From Paludibacteraceae bacterium (lineage in GTDB: Bacteria; Bacteroidota; Bacteroidia; Bacteroidales; Paludibacteraceae), in contig JAFZPM010000048.1 in NCBI GenBank assembly GCA_017550335.1, positions 124,001-188,000 of the forward strand: 64,000 bases of DNA. The letters run 5' to 3'. The first letter of the stretch is position 1, and the number at the start of each line of letters is the position of its first letter. A model generated the notes under the pieces. The model worked only from the letters and a program-made list of their open reading frames with translations, did not search any database and was not told where the DNA came from. This document shows positions 17,890 through 24,954 of the stretch, piece by piece. The translations under genes and the position numbers were made by a program.

Positions 17890-19098
17890 TTACAACACGA
17901 CCTTCTTCGCGCAGACACGTCCATCGTCCTGCAGCAAATAAACCACATGCATGCCACGCAATCCCGCAGGCAGCTGCACGTCGCAAGAGCGGACCGCGCT
18001 CTCGAACACCTTTCTTCCCTCCAAATCATAGATTTCCAATCGTTTAGGAAGATTTGGGGAGATGATAGTGAGGGTATGATCTTTGTAACTCAGTTCGAAC
18101 GCTTCGCTCTCCGCCAAACGCACGCCCGTGGATGCGTTCAACGGCACATAACCGCTTTCGTCGACGATAGCCTGGCCCGCATCGCTCGAGAGGAACTCAA
18201 AGAGTTTGTAAGCGGGGGAAGCCTTGTCGATGTCGGAGCGCACCGCCGTGTAGACCTTGGACGTGTAAGGATAGGAGTTGTTCAGGATATTCTCCTTGGT
18301 CATCTCCACACCGTCCACGCCGACCGCCCTGACCTTCTTGCTATCCACCATGACCTTATAGTAGTAGAAAGGGGTGAAGGCGATGCCCGCCGTGTCATCC
18401 TCCAGTTGGTAATACGGAGACATCATCGTCGTACCGATCTGCATTTCAGGGAAATCCGCGATCGTCAGTCCATCCATCACCATCGTCTCGAACTTCTCCT
18501 GGCTACCCGAGTTCCGGTTCCGTACATACGGTTTCATCACGCAATCCAATCCACCCACTTCCGACCAATTCTGTACATTGCCCATATAGATAGCATGGAT
18601 TTGGTCGATGGAAAGGTTGCTGACAGGGTTTTTCGCGTTCACCATGAAGGTGAGGGCGTCCCGGGCGATCGGCTTTTCCAGCAAGGTCACACCCTGCTCC
18701 TCCGCGTATGCTTTCTCGTCGCGGGAGATGCTTCTGGCGGTAATGATAATATCCACCTTGTCATCGATGAGATTGACGAACGCCCCGTGCGTGTTGTTGT
18801 TCAACAAACGATTGAGCAGCAGGTCACGCCTCGTATCCTCATCGCATGTATAGTTAGGCTCGACATACCTTGGCGCATCCTCCTGGCGCTGGATAAACGG
18901 GCTGTATTGCCACTCATAGTCATACCCTAACAACTTGCACATCAGGATGAGCCGTAGCGGACTGGTCGATTCAGAGCCATCCAGCACAGGGAAGTTGCTT
19001 GTCGTGATGTTCAACTCGGGATTCTGTCCGAGAGCCTCCTGCCCCCTGCACGTAAAGATGGCGAGGAAGGAAAATAGTACAATTAGTCCTCTTTTCAT
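17890..19098 (-). CDS. PstS-like substrate-binding protein with C-terminal T9SS sorting domain
   Basis: 402 residues from the ATG at 19098 (a TTG at 19113 would add five). A signal peptide (KRGLIVLFSFLAIFTCRG) is followed by a PBP-II fold of the phosphate-binding type: DGSESTSPL near residue 35, DIIITARSISRDEK, and IYMGNVQNWSEVGG with RNRNSGSQEKFE, which form the oxyanion pocket in PstS. The final 55 residues (LEIYDLEGRKVFES ... LPAGLRGMHVVYL ... KKVVL) are a type A T9SS sorting domain. This predicts secretion to or through the outer membrane rather than a periplasmic ABC partner. No ABC permease is nearby. Confidence 0.82.
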   Translation of the reverse strand: MKRGLIVLFSFLAIFTCRGQEALGQNPELNITTSNFPVLDGSESTSPLRLILMCKLLGYDYEWQYSPFIQRQEDAPRYVEPNYTCDEDTRRDLLLNRLLNNNTHGAFVNLIDDKVDIIITARSISRDEKAYAEEQGVTLLEKPIARDALTFMVNAKNPVSNLSIDQIHAIYMGNVQNWSEVGGLDCVMKPYVRNRNSGSQEKFETMVMDGLTIADFPEMQIGTTMMSPYYQLEDDTAGIAFTPFYYYKVMVDSKKVRAVGVDGVEMTKENILNNSYPYTSKVYTAVRSDIDKASPAYKLFEFLSSDAGQAIVDESGYVPLNASTGVRLAESEAFELSYKDHTLTIISPNLPKRLEIYDLEGRKVFESAVRSCDVQLPAGLRGMHVVYLLQDDGRVCAKKVVL

Positions 19099-19146
19099 GG
19101 TTTTAATAATCAATTAAATCAACACACGTAATGAATAATCAAACGA

Positions 19147-19177
19147 CAAAGATATAAAATTAAAATATTTATGCAAA
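19147..19177 (-). promoter_or_regulatory. Promoter of the PstS-like gene
   Basis: Minus strand: TTTG (19177-19174), a 19-bp spacer, then TATCTTTG (19154-19147). This is an exact match to the Bacteroidota consensus and lies about 49 bp before the ATG. Confidence 0.75.
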
Positions 19178-19215
19178 TTCTATTTTTCGGGCATGGTTAT
19201 GGAAGGGTTGTCGTT

Positions 19216-20049
19216 TCAAGCCGTTTCCACCCTACGCAGCAAATCCTCCGCCCGCAGCTCCATCTTGCAGAAGGCGAACCATTTCTTTCCCAAGTCCTTG
19301 ATGGAGGCTCCGATGTGGTAGACCTCGTCATCGATCACAAGGAAACGATCGTGCGAGTGGGCGAACTCCCGGACGGTGACGGGACGGTACTGTGCGTTGT
19401 GCCGTTGCACGTCGAGGTGGAACGTGGCATTCAAGCTCTTGGTGAAGATGGTGGCTTCCACTGACTCCCGGCGCTTGTCGAGCATTTGCAGGACGGTATC
19501 ATCCACATAATTGTCTATCAATACGATACGATGCTTCGCACTGCGTATCAAGTCATTGACGAACTTATAGGCGTCGAAGATCTGTCCGTCGTAGAAGATG
19601 CCCTCCACGGGAGGCAGGGAGGTGCGGACGAAGAAGTCTATTTTGTTCTCCGTCTCGGTCACGCGGTGCTCAAGGCGTTCGATACGCTGATTCACGGCAT
19701 GTCCATTAAGGAGGTACTCCTTTAGCACCTTGTTCGCCCACTGGCGGAACAGAATACCTTGGCGTGATTTCACACGATACCCGATTGACAAAATCATATC
19801 AAGATTGTAATACTCCATATTATACGTTTTGCCATTGCTAGCAGTTGTCGCAAAATTTGCGACAACTGAAATTTCCGCCAATTCTTCAGAAAGCGCATTG
19901 GAAATATGCTTACCGATGGTTTTCACATCACGTCCGAACAGGGTTGCCATTTGGTTACGATTCAGCCAGACCGTTTCCCCATCCATACGTACTTCTATCC
20001 TTACCGCCTCATCGGGCTGGTACAATACTATTTCATTCTTCTGTGCCAT
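19216..20049 (-). CDS. RhuM-like DNA-binding protein fused to a PLD-like domain
   Basis: 277 residues; the ATG at 20049 gives MAQKNEIVLYQPDEAV, shared by the copies upstream. Residues 1-145 are the RhuM/ORF6N-like region: ETVWLNRNQMATLFGRDVKT (helix-turn-helix-like), SVVANFATTASNGKTY, YYNLDMILSIGYRVKSRQG and FRQWANKVLKEYLLNGHAVN. The rest resembles a phospholipase-D-like domain: FYDGQIFDAYKFVNDLIRSA, RIVLIDNYVDDTVL and HDRFLVIDDEVYHIGASIKD. HDRFLVID fits HxKx4D with Arg replacing Lys. RhuM was named as a Salmonella virulence factor; the biochemical role of these fusions is unknown. A 25-bp palindrome sits in the coding sequence (19843-19867). Two decayed relatives lie upstream. Confidence 0.8.
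   Translation of the reverse strand: MAQKNEIVLYQPDEAVRIEVRMDGETVWLNRNQMATLFGRDVKTIGKHISNALSEELAEISVVANFATTASNGKTYNMEYYNLDMILSIGYRVKSRQGILFRQWANKVLKEYLLNGHAVNQRIERLEHRVTETENKIDFFVRTSLPPVEGIFYDGQIFDAYKFVNDLIRSAKHRIVLIDNYVDDTVLQMLDKRRESVEATIFTKSLNATFHLDVQRHNAQYRPVTVREFAHSHDRFLVIDDEVYHIGASIKDLGKKWFAFCKMELRAEDLLRRVETA
19843..19867. repeat. 25-bp palindrome inside the intact rhuM-like gene
   Basis: AGTTGTCGCAAA, centre A, TTTGCGACAACT: a perfect odd-length inverted repeat. It encodes VVANFATT of the RhuM-like protein. Confidence 0.9.
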
Positions 20050-20132
20050 AATTGCAAACAAATTTTATAATTGATTTTCAAACTCTAACACCCCTTGAAT
20101 ACTCCACAAGACGTCTCACCCGTCCACCACCA

Positions 20133-20173
20133 GCCTTTTCAACTGTCGCAAAATTTGCGACAGTTGAAAAGGC
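20133..20173. repeat. 41-bp perfect palindrome in rhuM remnant
   Basis: The left arm GCCTTTTCAACTGTCGCAAA (20133-20152) is mirrored exactly by 20154-20173 around a single A. On the minus strand it encodes FSTVANFATVEK, the same segment as the palindrome in the intact gene. Confidence 0.92.
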
Positions 20174-20247
20174 ATGTTCCTTAAGACAATACTTCTTTAG
20201 CACTTTTCAAGGTTATACAACTTCGTCTTGTATTTTTCCCATCGGTG

Positions 20248-20276
20248 GCAGTATGTAAGGAATCCTTACATACTGC
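20248..20276. repeat. 29-bp perfect palindrome in rhuM remnant
   Basis: GCAGTATGTAAGGA (20248-20261) is mirrored by 20263-20276 around A. On the minus strand it reads AVCKDSLHTA, the equivalent segment of another family variant. Confidence 0.92.
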
Positions 20277-20290
20277 AGGTCTTCTTGTTG

Positions 20291-20315
20291 AACTGTCAAG
20301 TATTCCTTGACAGTT
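20291..20315. repeat. 25-bp near-palindrome in rhuM remnant
   Basis: AACTGTCAAG (20291-20300) pairs with CTTGACAGTT (20306-20315); the 5-bp centre has one mismatched pair. On the minus strand it encodes TVKEYLTV. Confidence 0.88.
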
Positions 20316-20342
20316 GAATACTATCACATTCCTTTGTGCCAT

Positions 20343-20495
20343 GATTGCAAACAATTTGACAGGTTTTATTTATGCAAATATACACATTTTATTTACAACA
20401 AACAGGAGAAAGTCTAAAGAACTATGAATTATTCATACGGATTAAAAGTAGTTCTTTGTGCAGGAAGAAAAATCCCCATTGCCAAGGACAAGGAC
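20343..20495. repeat. Upstream-region duplication, copy 1 (with 21372-21525)
   Basis: About 150 bp upstream of the remnant start share blocks with 21372-21525: ATTGACAGGTT-like, ATACACATTTTAT, ACAAACAGG(A/C)GAAAGTCTA, CTATGAA and GGAAGAA(A/T)AA. The two copies precede MAQ(K/R)N starts, indicating duplication of the rhuM-like gene with its leader. Confidence 0.7.
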
Positions 20496-20562
20496 TAAGC
20501 ACGAAGAAGGGACTGCAGTGGATTACGCATGAGTTCATCCGCCCAACATCTCCTTTACAACA

Positions 20563-21045
20563 TTATTCTTTCTTCAAGAAGAACACATTTGTGAATTCAT
20601 ATGATCCGCCCTCGAGTTCAACTGTCAAAACCATTTTTTTGTTACTGATATCCCTAATAAGATATTTTGAGGGTGTATCTGCACATTTCCTCCCCACAAA
20701 AGGAGAGTCTTCAACTTGTTTAAAATCATCCTCTAATCTCGCTCTCGAACTTAGTTTCGAGCACGTCATAACAAGAGAGTCTCCTTTTATCTCATAAGTT
20801 CCTTCTTCGAGGAAAAAACCCAAAGAATTGACCCATTTATATGAGCCTGAAGCATCGAATTCGAACTTATTACATAGGAATTCATTTTTAGCACTTTCTA
20901 TAACCGCCTCGCTTATTTCGTCCCCTCTATTCTCACACACATAGTCCGTAGGCACCCATGTTCCTACTATTTGATTCTTGGCCTCGGAACAACTAGACAA
21001 TCCTAAAGCACAGAGTGCGACAAATAATTTAGCTAAATACTTCAT
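20563..21045 (-). CDS. Small lipoprotein of unknown function (lipocalin-like)
   Basis: 160 residues. MKYLAKLFVALCALGLSSC is a lipoprotein signal with the lipobox LSSC. The mature part (IVGTWVPTDYV; FEFDASGSYKWVNSL; LEEGTYEIKGDSLVM; FTNVFFLKKE) has the GTW...Y...Y pattern of lipocalin-like DUF4923/DUF5004-type domains, which form small beta barrels. A relative with the same layout occurs at 49091-49597. It is inserted between two rhuM-like remnants, so it may have arrived after or during the duplication. No function can be named. Confidence 0.7.
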   Translation of the reverse strand: MKYLAKLFVALCALGLSSCSEAKNQIVGTWVPTDYVCENRGDEISEAVIESAKNEFLCNKFEFDASGSYKWVNSLGFFLEEGTYEIKGDSLVMTCSKLSSRARLEDDFKQVEDSPFVGRKCADTPSKYLIRDISNKKMVLTVELEGGSYEFTNVFFLKKE

Positions 21046-21110
21046 AATACAATAGTTATATAATTTTTATTTCGGAGGATAAATGTACGAAAATATACTT
21101 GTTGGTTGAA

Positions 21111-21371
21111 TTAAGGATATAATAAAAATTCACACGACACCCCATAGATAGGGTCAGAGGCAGTATGTAAGGATTCCTCACATACTGATTCTCGAACAAG
21201 TTCCTGTTCCTTGAAAATGTCATTTATAGGCTGAGTCACGTTGTTATGTGTTGTTTGAAACAAATCAGCCATCTGTTGTTGCGTGAGCCAAACCGTTTCG
21301 TTCTCCAAACACACATCTATACTTACCGCCTCGTCTGGCTGGTACAATACTATTTCATTCTTTTGTGCCAT
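21111..21371 (-). pseudogene. Truncated rhuM-like gene (N-terminal 70 residues kept)
   Basis: 86 codons. MAQKNEIVLYQPDEAV is identical to the intact gene start, followed by ETVWLTQQQMADLFQTTHNN (HTH-like) and ESVCEESLHTASD, the variable segment. Family similarity stops there and the reading frame ends 11 codons later (PIYGVSCEFLLYP). Intact relatives are about 280-330 residues, so this is a 3' truncation; an unrelated lipoprotein gene now follows. The break is 10 bp beyond a palindrome (21161-21187). Confidence 0.75.
21161..21187. repeat. 27-bp palindrome (one mismatch) in truncated rhuM
   Basis: CAGTATGTAAGGA (21161-21173), T, TCCTCACATACTG (21175-21187). The arms are almost the same as at 20248-20276. 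It encodes VCEESLHT on the minus strand. Confidence 0.88.
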
Positions 21372-21525
21372 GATCGCAAACTAATTGACAGGTTATAAAG
21401 CCGTACAATATACACATTTTATAACAAACAGGCGAAAGTCTAGAGATCTATGAACTCATACATGTTAAAGGGGAATCCTAGCGTAGGAAGAATAAATCCC
21501 TATTGCAAGGGGACAATAGGAATTC
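21372..21525. repeat. Upstream-region duplication, copy 2 (with 20343-20495)
   Basis: Diverged second copy of the region before the rhuM-like start codons; see 20343-20495. The -7-like TATATTTG of copy 1 reads TATATTGT here, so the promoter is probably lost. Confidence 0.65.
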
Positions 21526-21533
21526 CCCTTATC

Positions 21534-21989
21534 CTAATCTATATTCCAATAAGCATCTGGATCTCCTTCAAATATCGTATCGATTTCATCATCACTATAA
21601 CCCATCTCATCCTGAGCATAAGAACCACAATATCTCTCATACGTAGGACCTTCATCATCAAATTGGGAAATATAATCATAGCTATCGTAGTCATCGTAAT
21701 AACAATCATCATCTTCACTCAGACAATCATCCTCACTATCTCCGACAACATGATCCATAAATGATTCCACAACAATAAACTTTGGAAACATTTCTCGTAT
21801 TTGGGTCAAACATGTTTCACTGATGAAAAAACATTCTATATTATTGACACACCAATAAACATACGAAGGATCTATCATAAGAACGTAAAATAACGGCAGT
21901 CCCTCATGTTTTCCGAAGTCAAATCTCGAAGAAATATCATTTAAATAATAAGTTACCATTTCCATGCATTTAATCCAAACGAAATTCAC
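21534..21989 (-). CDS. ExoX-like C-terminal domain protein with acidic tail
   Basis: 151 residues. FDFGKHEGLPLFYVLMIDPS followed by YVYWCVNN matches the small domain found at the C-terminus of ExoX-like exonucleases (FGKYKGKTLxEVxxxDPxYLxW) and also on its own in accessory genes. The catalytic DEDD nuclease part is absent. The last 60 residues are very acidic (EDDCLSEDDDCYYDDYDSYD), as in DNA-mimic or partner-binding tails. The GTG start (21989) overlaps the stop of the upstream gene (GTGA); an ATG at 21965 is the alternative. Probably co-translated with the 207-residue protein. Confidence 0.6.
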   Translation of the reverse strand: MNFVWIKCMEMVTYYLNDISSRFDFGKHEGLPLFYVLMIDPSYVYWCVNNIECFFISETCLTQIREMFPKFIVVESFMDHVVGDSEDDCLSEDDDCYYDDYDSYDYISQFDDEGPTYERYCGSYAQDEMGYSDDEIDTIFEGDPDAYWNID

Positions 21990-22609
21990 TCTTCTTCAGA
22001 CATGACCCTTATAGTATCTTCAGAATGTAAAATAGCATAACTTGGCAATCCCGTAACCTTATTCATATAAGCACATAGGCATAAAAAATCATTGGAAATA
22101 CACACCATGTCCCCGACCCCTTCAGACAATTCCAAGTCACCTTCTTTACCCACGTACAGATATTGATCATCGTCCTTTTCAAAGAAATCCTCACTAACAT
22201 GACCCTTATATTTCTGACTTAACAACTGTTCTCCATTAAAAGGGCGACGAATCCTTTCTCGAATATAGTCTGCTTTTTTGCATACATTATCCAACATCGG
22301 TTCAATTATCAAATTTCTATCCAATTTATATTTTTTTCCAACCGCCTTAGATATTTTATGAAATATGGGGACAGGCAGTGAGGCTTTTGAAGATTTTAAC
22401 AAATAAGGAGTTACTACAAGATGATCATTTAAATCTACAATTGGGTCCAATTCAAATAGATGCTTTTCGAACACCGTATAGGGTACAAATCCTATCAAGA
22501 ACATTTCTTCTTGAAAACGTACTGATTGCACACATCCTTCGGCATCTTGTATACCTTCAACTTGCAACAAACACCTAACACTTGACTTCTGTAATTGTGA
22601 GTAATCCAT
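21986..22609 (-). CDS. Unknown 207-residue protein
   Basis: I do not recognise this family. It is a soluble protein of mixed charge without signal peptide or membrane helices. Visible features are a CLLQVEGIQDAEGCVQS strand-rich start, a lysine-rich middle (FHKISKAVGKKYKLDRN) and a C-terminal stretch with VCISNDFLCLCAYMN. Base composition is AT-richer than in the surrounding core genes. It overlaps the ExoX-C-like gene by 4 bp and lies 128 bp after the FRG-domain gene on the same strand, so the three may be one accessory unit. Confidence 0.55.
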   Translation of the reverse strand: MDYSQLQKSSVRCLLQVEGIQDAEGCVQSVRFQEEMFLIGFVPYTVFEKHLFELDPIVDLNDHLVVTPYLLKSSKASLPVPIFHKISKAVGKKYKLDRNLIIEPMLDNVCKKADYIRERIRRPFNGEQLLSQKYKGHVSEDFFEKDDDQYLYVGKEGDLELSEGVGDMVCISNDFLCLCAYMNKVTGLPSYAILHSEDTIRVMSEEE

Positions 22610-22737
22610 CTTCCTCGTTTTTTTAATTGTGATTAATTATTAATTAGCACTACACACTGAACTTTATACACCCAAAGTTTGTCCCAATGATTCTTTAATT
22701 ATAATACAATTGGTTTTATTACTGGGCATCACTATAT

Positions 22738-23613
22738 CTATTCGAAATCAATACTATCGAGAGGACCAAATCCTATCTTTTCTTTAATTGCATTAATCTT
22801 ATCCGTGACAGTCTGAAACATTGAACCATCATCGATGCCAAGCATTGATAATTCTCTCAAGATGTCTTCTTTGCATTCATGGGGAATAATTGCGACAGAA
22901 TCTATGAAACAGTTCCTTAATGAGTTATTATTCTTATCCTCAAATTTCTCGTCACTCGTATCCATAGTGCCACTTCTATGATCATGAGTCAACGGTTTCA
23001 TAATGAATGCACCACTTTGCCGTTCTACTCTAACGTTATTGATAGGTGGATAAATAAAAATAGGGGTATAAAATTCATATGTTTGAACACCTTTACGAGC
23101 AACAAAATTCACAAATAATTCATCATCACAAAGTGGATTCGTGTTGTGTTTGAACTTATATTCTGCAGTAAGTTCAGCAACTATCTCATTTTTCTTTACA
23201 CAACCATTCTCATAACCGTAATATACGGCTCCATTCGTCTCTTCATTTGATTTACACGCAAAAAACAATGCGACTAATGGATTAAGTGTCACATCCAACA
23301 AACGCGTCGGCAATCCATAATGCTGTAAGAACACAAGTTTCTCTAAACATGATGAATATTTAGACAATTCGTTCCATAATATGCGTGACGATTGCTCTAA
23401 CAAATCATATTCATAGGTTTCTGATAGGTTACCTCTAAAAACACTTGTCGTAATATCCCAGCCACAATTGGCTTGTCCTCTATAAAATTTAGTAACATCC
23501 TTATGTGGCAAATTTTCCACCCATCCTATATATTCTGACACATTTCGAATTTCCTTTTCTATACTTTCTGTACTCATAATATTTTTTCTTCTGTGATACA
23601 TATTGTTCTCCAT
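22738..23613 (-). CDS. FRG domain-containing protein
   Basis: 291 residues (279 if the ATG at 23577 is used). The FRG signature is clear: FYRGQANCGWDITTSVFRG (residues about 43-61) and LVFLQHYGLPTRLLDVTLNP followed by LVALFFACKSNEETNGAVYY (about 100-140). FRG proteins are soluble and found in accessory and phage-defence contexts; the fold has been proposed to be related to ADP-ribosyl-type enzymes, but no activity is proven here. The protein ends with IPHECKEDILRELSMLGIDD, a common closing segment in the family. The neighbours are uncharacterised genes of an AT-rich island. Confidence 0.82.
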   Translation of the reverse strand: MENNMYHRRKNIMSTESIEKEIRNVSEYIGWVENLPHKDVTKFYRGQANCGWDITTSVFRGNLSETYEYDLLEQSSRILWNELSKYSSCLEKLVFLQHYGLPTRLLDVTLNPLVALFFACKSNEETNGAVYYGYENGCVKKNEIVAELTAEYKFKHNTNPLCDDELFVNFVARKGVQTYEFYTPIFIYPPINNVRVERQSGAFIMKPLTHDHRSGTMDTSDEKFEDKNNNSLRNCFIDSVAIIPHECKEDILRELSMLGIDDGSMFQTVTDKINAIKEKIGFGPLDSIDFE

Positions 23614-23859
23614 TCAAACAAATTCCCTATTCTGAACAATTTTAGCAAAATTTATTTATACACAAAAAACGTGAGAATCACTACATATCTCTCACACTTT
23701 TTTAAAAAGTACTTGATCGAAGAACGTTGGCAAATGTACAATATTTTTCACATACCACTATAACAAATTTCAGTTTTCAAAAAAGCTATGCATCCCGATT
23801 AATCAAACAAAAACAGACCGGTAATGAATAAAACATCACACTAAAAAGATTTCCGTACC

Positions 23860-23940
23860 GCCCCTTCAGGGCTCTCCCCTCCCCTCATCAATCGTCCAGG
23901 GGTTTACACCCCTGGCTGTGCTATAACGCCCCATCGGGGC
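23860..23940. repeat. Three-hairpin GC-rich element (REP-like)
   Basis: Three inverted repeats in 81 bp: GCCCC-TTC-AGGGC (23860-23872), CCAGGGGT-TTAC-ACCCCTGG (23896-23915) and GCCCC-ATC-GGGGC (23928-23940). The composition (GC-rich inside an AT-rich spacer) and the motif set resemble intergenic REP-like elements that recur in Bacteroidota genomes. No transposase is adjacent. Confidence 0.65.
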
Positions 23941-24016
23941 TGAGAGCGTTGCGGATTGGGAAGGGAGACTCGTTCCAAAAACTAAATTTACACCCCATAA
24001 AACAATACATTATGTT

Positions 24017-24058
24017 ATAAAAATCGGGCTTGCCCCCACAAAACATAGGAACAAGCCC
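24017..24058 (-). terminator. Terminator downstream of mazG
   Basis: Minus strand: GGGCTTG and CAAGCCC flank a 19-nt loop and are followed by GATTTTTAT. Confidence 0.7.
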
Positions 24059-24088
24059 AACTAACTCTTAATCGACTACGTCGAACAA

Positions 24089-24123
24089 ACGTGTCTTAAC
24101 TCTTAATTCTTAACTCTTAATTC
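24089..24123. repeat. AATTAAG tract at the mazG stop
   Basis: Units of CTTAATT and CTTAACT alternate on the plus strand. On the mazG strand the tract reads TAAGAATTAAGAATTAAG, so the TAA stop codon itself is part of the first unit. Confidence 0.75.
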
Positions 24124-24921
24124 TTAATTCTTACCTTCCCTCTCCTTCGCCTTCGCCTCGTTCCAGTACCGGTCCATCTCCTCCAAGGACATATCCTTGA
24201 GGTCCTTGCCCTTCATCAGGGTCTGCTCCTCCACGTAATTGAAGCGGCGGATGAACTTCTGGTTGCACTTCTCCAACGCGTTCTCCGGGTTTATCTTATA
24301 CAACCGGGCGGCATTCACCATGCTGAACATCAGGTCGCCGAACTCCTCCTCCATCTTCTCGGCATCGAGGTGCTTCACCTCCGTCATGAGCTCGTCGAAC
24401 TCCTCCTTCACCTTGTCCCACACCTGCTCCTTCTCTTCCCAGTCGAAGCCCACGTTGCGGGCCTTGTCCTGGATACGGTAGGACTTGATCAGTGCAGGGA
24501 GCGCATCCGGCACACCCGAAAGGACGCTCTTGTTACCGTCCTTCTCCTTCCGCTTGATCTGCTCCCACGTCTGCTCGACCTCGCCGGCCGTCTTCGCCGC
24601 ACCTTCGCCGAAGACGTGCGGATGGCGGAATATCAGCTTATCACACAACGAGTTGCAGACATCCGCGATGTCGAAATCGTTCGTCTCGGAGGCAATCTTG
24701 GAATAGAAAACGATATGCAACAGCACATCCCCCAACTCCTTGCGGATCTCCTTCATGTCCTTCTTCATGATCGCATCGCAGAGCTCGTAGGTCTCCTCGA
24801 TCGTGTTCGCTCGCAACGACTCGAACGTCTGCTTCTTGTCCCAAGGGCACTTCAGCCTCAACTCGTCCATCACATCCAACAAACGTTGGAAAGCCTTCAA
24901 TTTATCTTCTGTCGTATTCAT
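24124..24921 (-). CDS. mazG: Nucleoside triphosphate pyrophosphohydrolase MazG
   Basis: 265 residues; the ATG at 24921 is used (an in-frame TTG at 24936 would add MSIVS). Two MazG domains: CPWDKKQTFESLRANTIEETYELCDAI (given here by its parts CPWDKKQT and EETYEL) with KELGDVLLHIVFYSK, and a second with EEFDELMTEV and EEFGDLMFSMVNAARL. The EExxE...ExxD helices bind Mg2+. MazG removes non-canonical NTPs and can lower ppGpp. It is the last gene of a minus-strand series with the GT2 gene (33-bp gap), lysA and lysC. Confidence 0.95.
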   Translation of the reverse strand: MNTTEDKLKAFQRLLDVMDELRLKCPWDKKQTFESLRANTIEETYELCDAIMKKDMKEIRKELGDVLLHIVFYSKIASETNDFDIADVCNSLCDKLIFRHPHVFGEGAAKTAGEVEQTWEQIKRKEKDGNKSVLSGVPDALPALIKSYRIQDKARNVGFDWEEKEQVWDKVKEEFDELMTEVKHLDAEKMEEEFGDLMFSMVNAARLYKINPENALEKCNQKFIRRFNYVEEQTLMKGKDLKDMSLEEMDRYWNEAKAKEREGKN

Positions 24922-24954
24922 AGAAACAATACTCAAAACGAAACTATCAGACGC

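Larger units (their letters stand above)
20070..20342 (-). pseudogene. Scrambled remnant of a rhuM-like gene
   Basis: Read on the minus strand from ATG (20342): MAQRNVIV (start of the family), then in successive frames STVKEYLTVQQE, AVCKDSLHTATDGK with YKTKLYNLE, KVLKKYCLKEHA, and STVANFATVEKAGGGRVRRL. Each piece matches a part of the intact protein (SVVANFATTASNGKTY; YYNLD; KVLKEYLLNGHA) or the alternative T-V-Q-x-E-G-x-R type of the same family. The order is broken by frameshifts and deletions, so no protein is made. Three palindromes mark the variable segment. A promoter-like TATATTTG (20382-20375) lies upstream and may now drive the intact gene. Confidence 0.7.
23614..24123. other. 510-bp spacer with hairpin repeat element and AATTAAG tract
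   Basis: No open frame of interest. 23614-23850 is AT-rich and featureless apart from the FRG upstream region. 23860-23940 holds the hairpin element, 24017-24058 the mazG terminator and 24089-24123 the AATTAAG tract that runs into the mazG stop. Confidence 0.6.

Noticed and set aside
19216..23613. Prophage or integrative element
   Set aside because: No integrase, structural phage gene, relaxase or attachment repeats were seen; only accessory genes and repeats.
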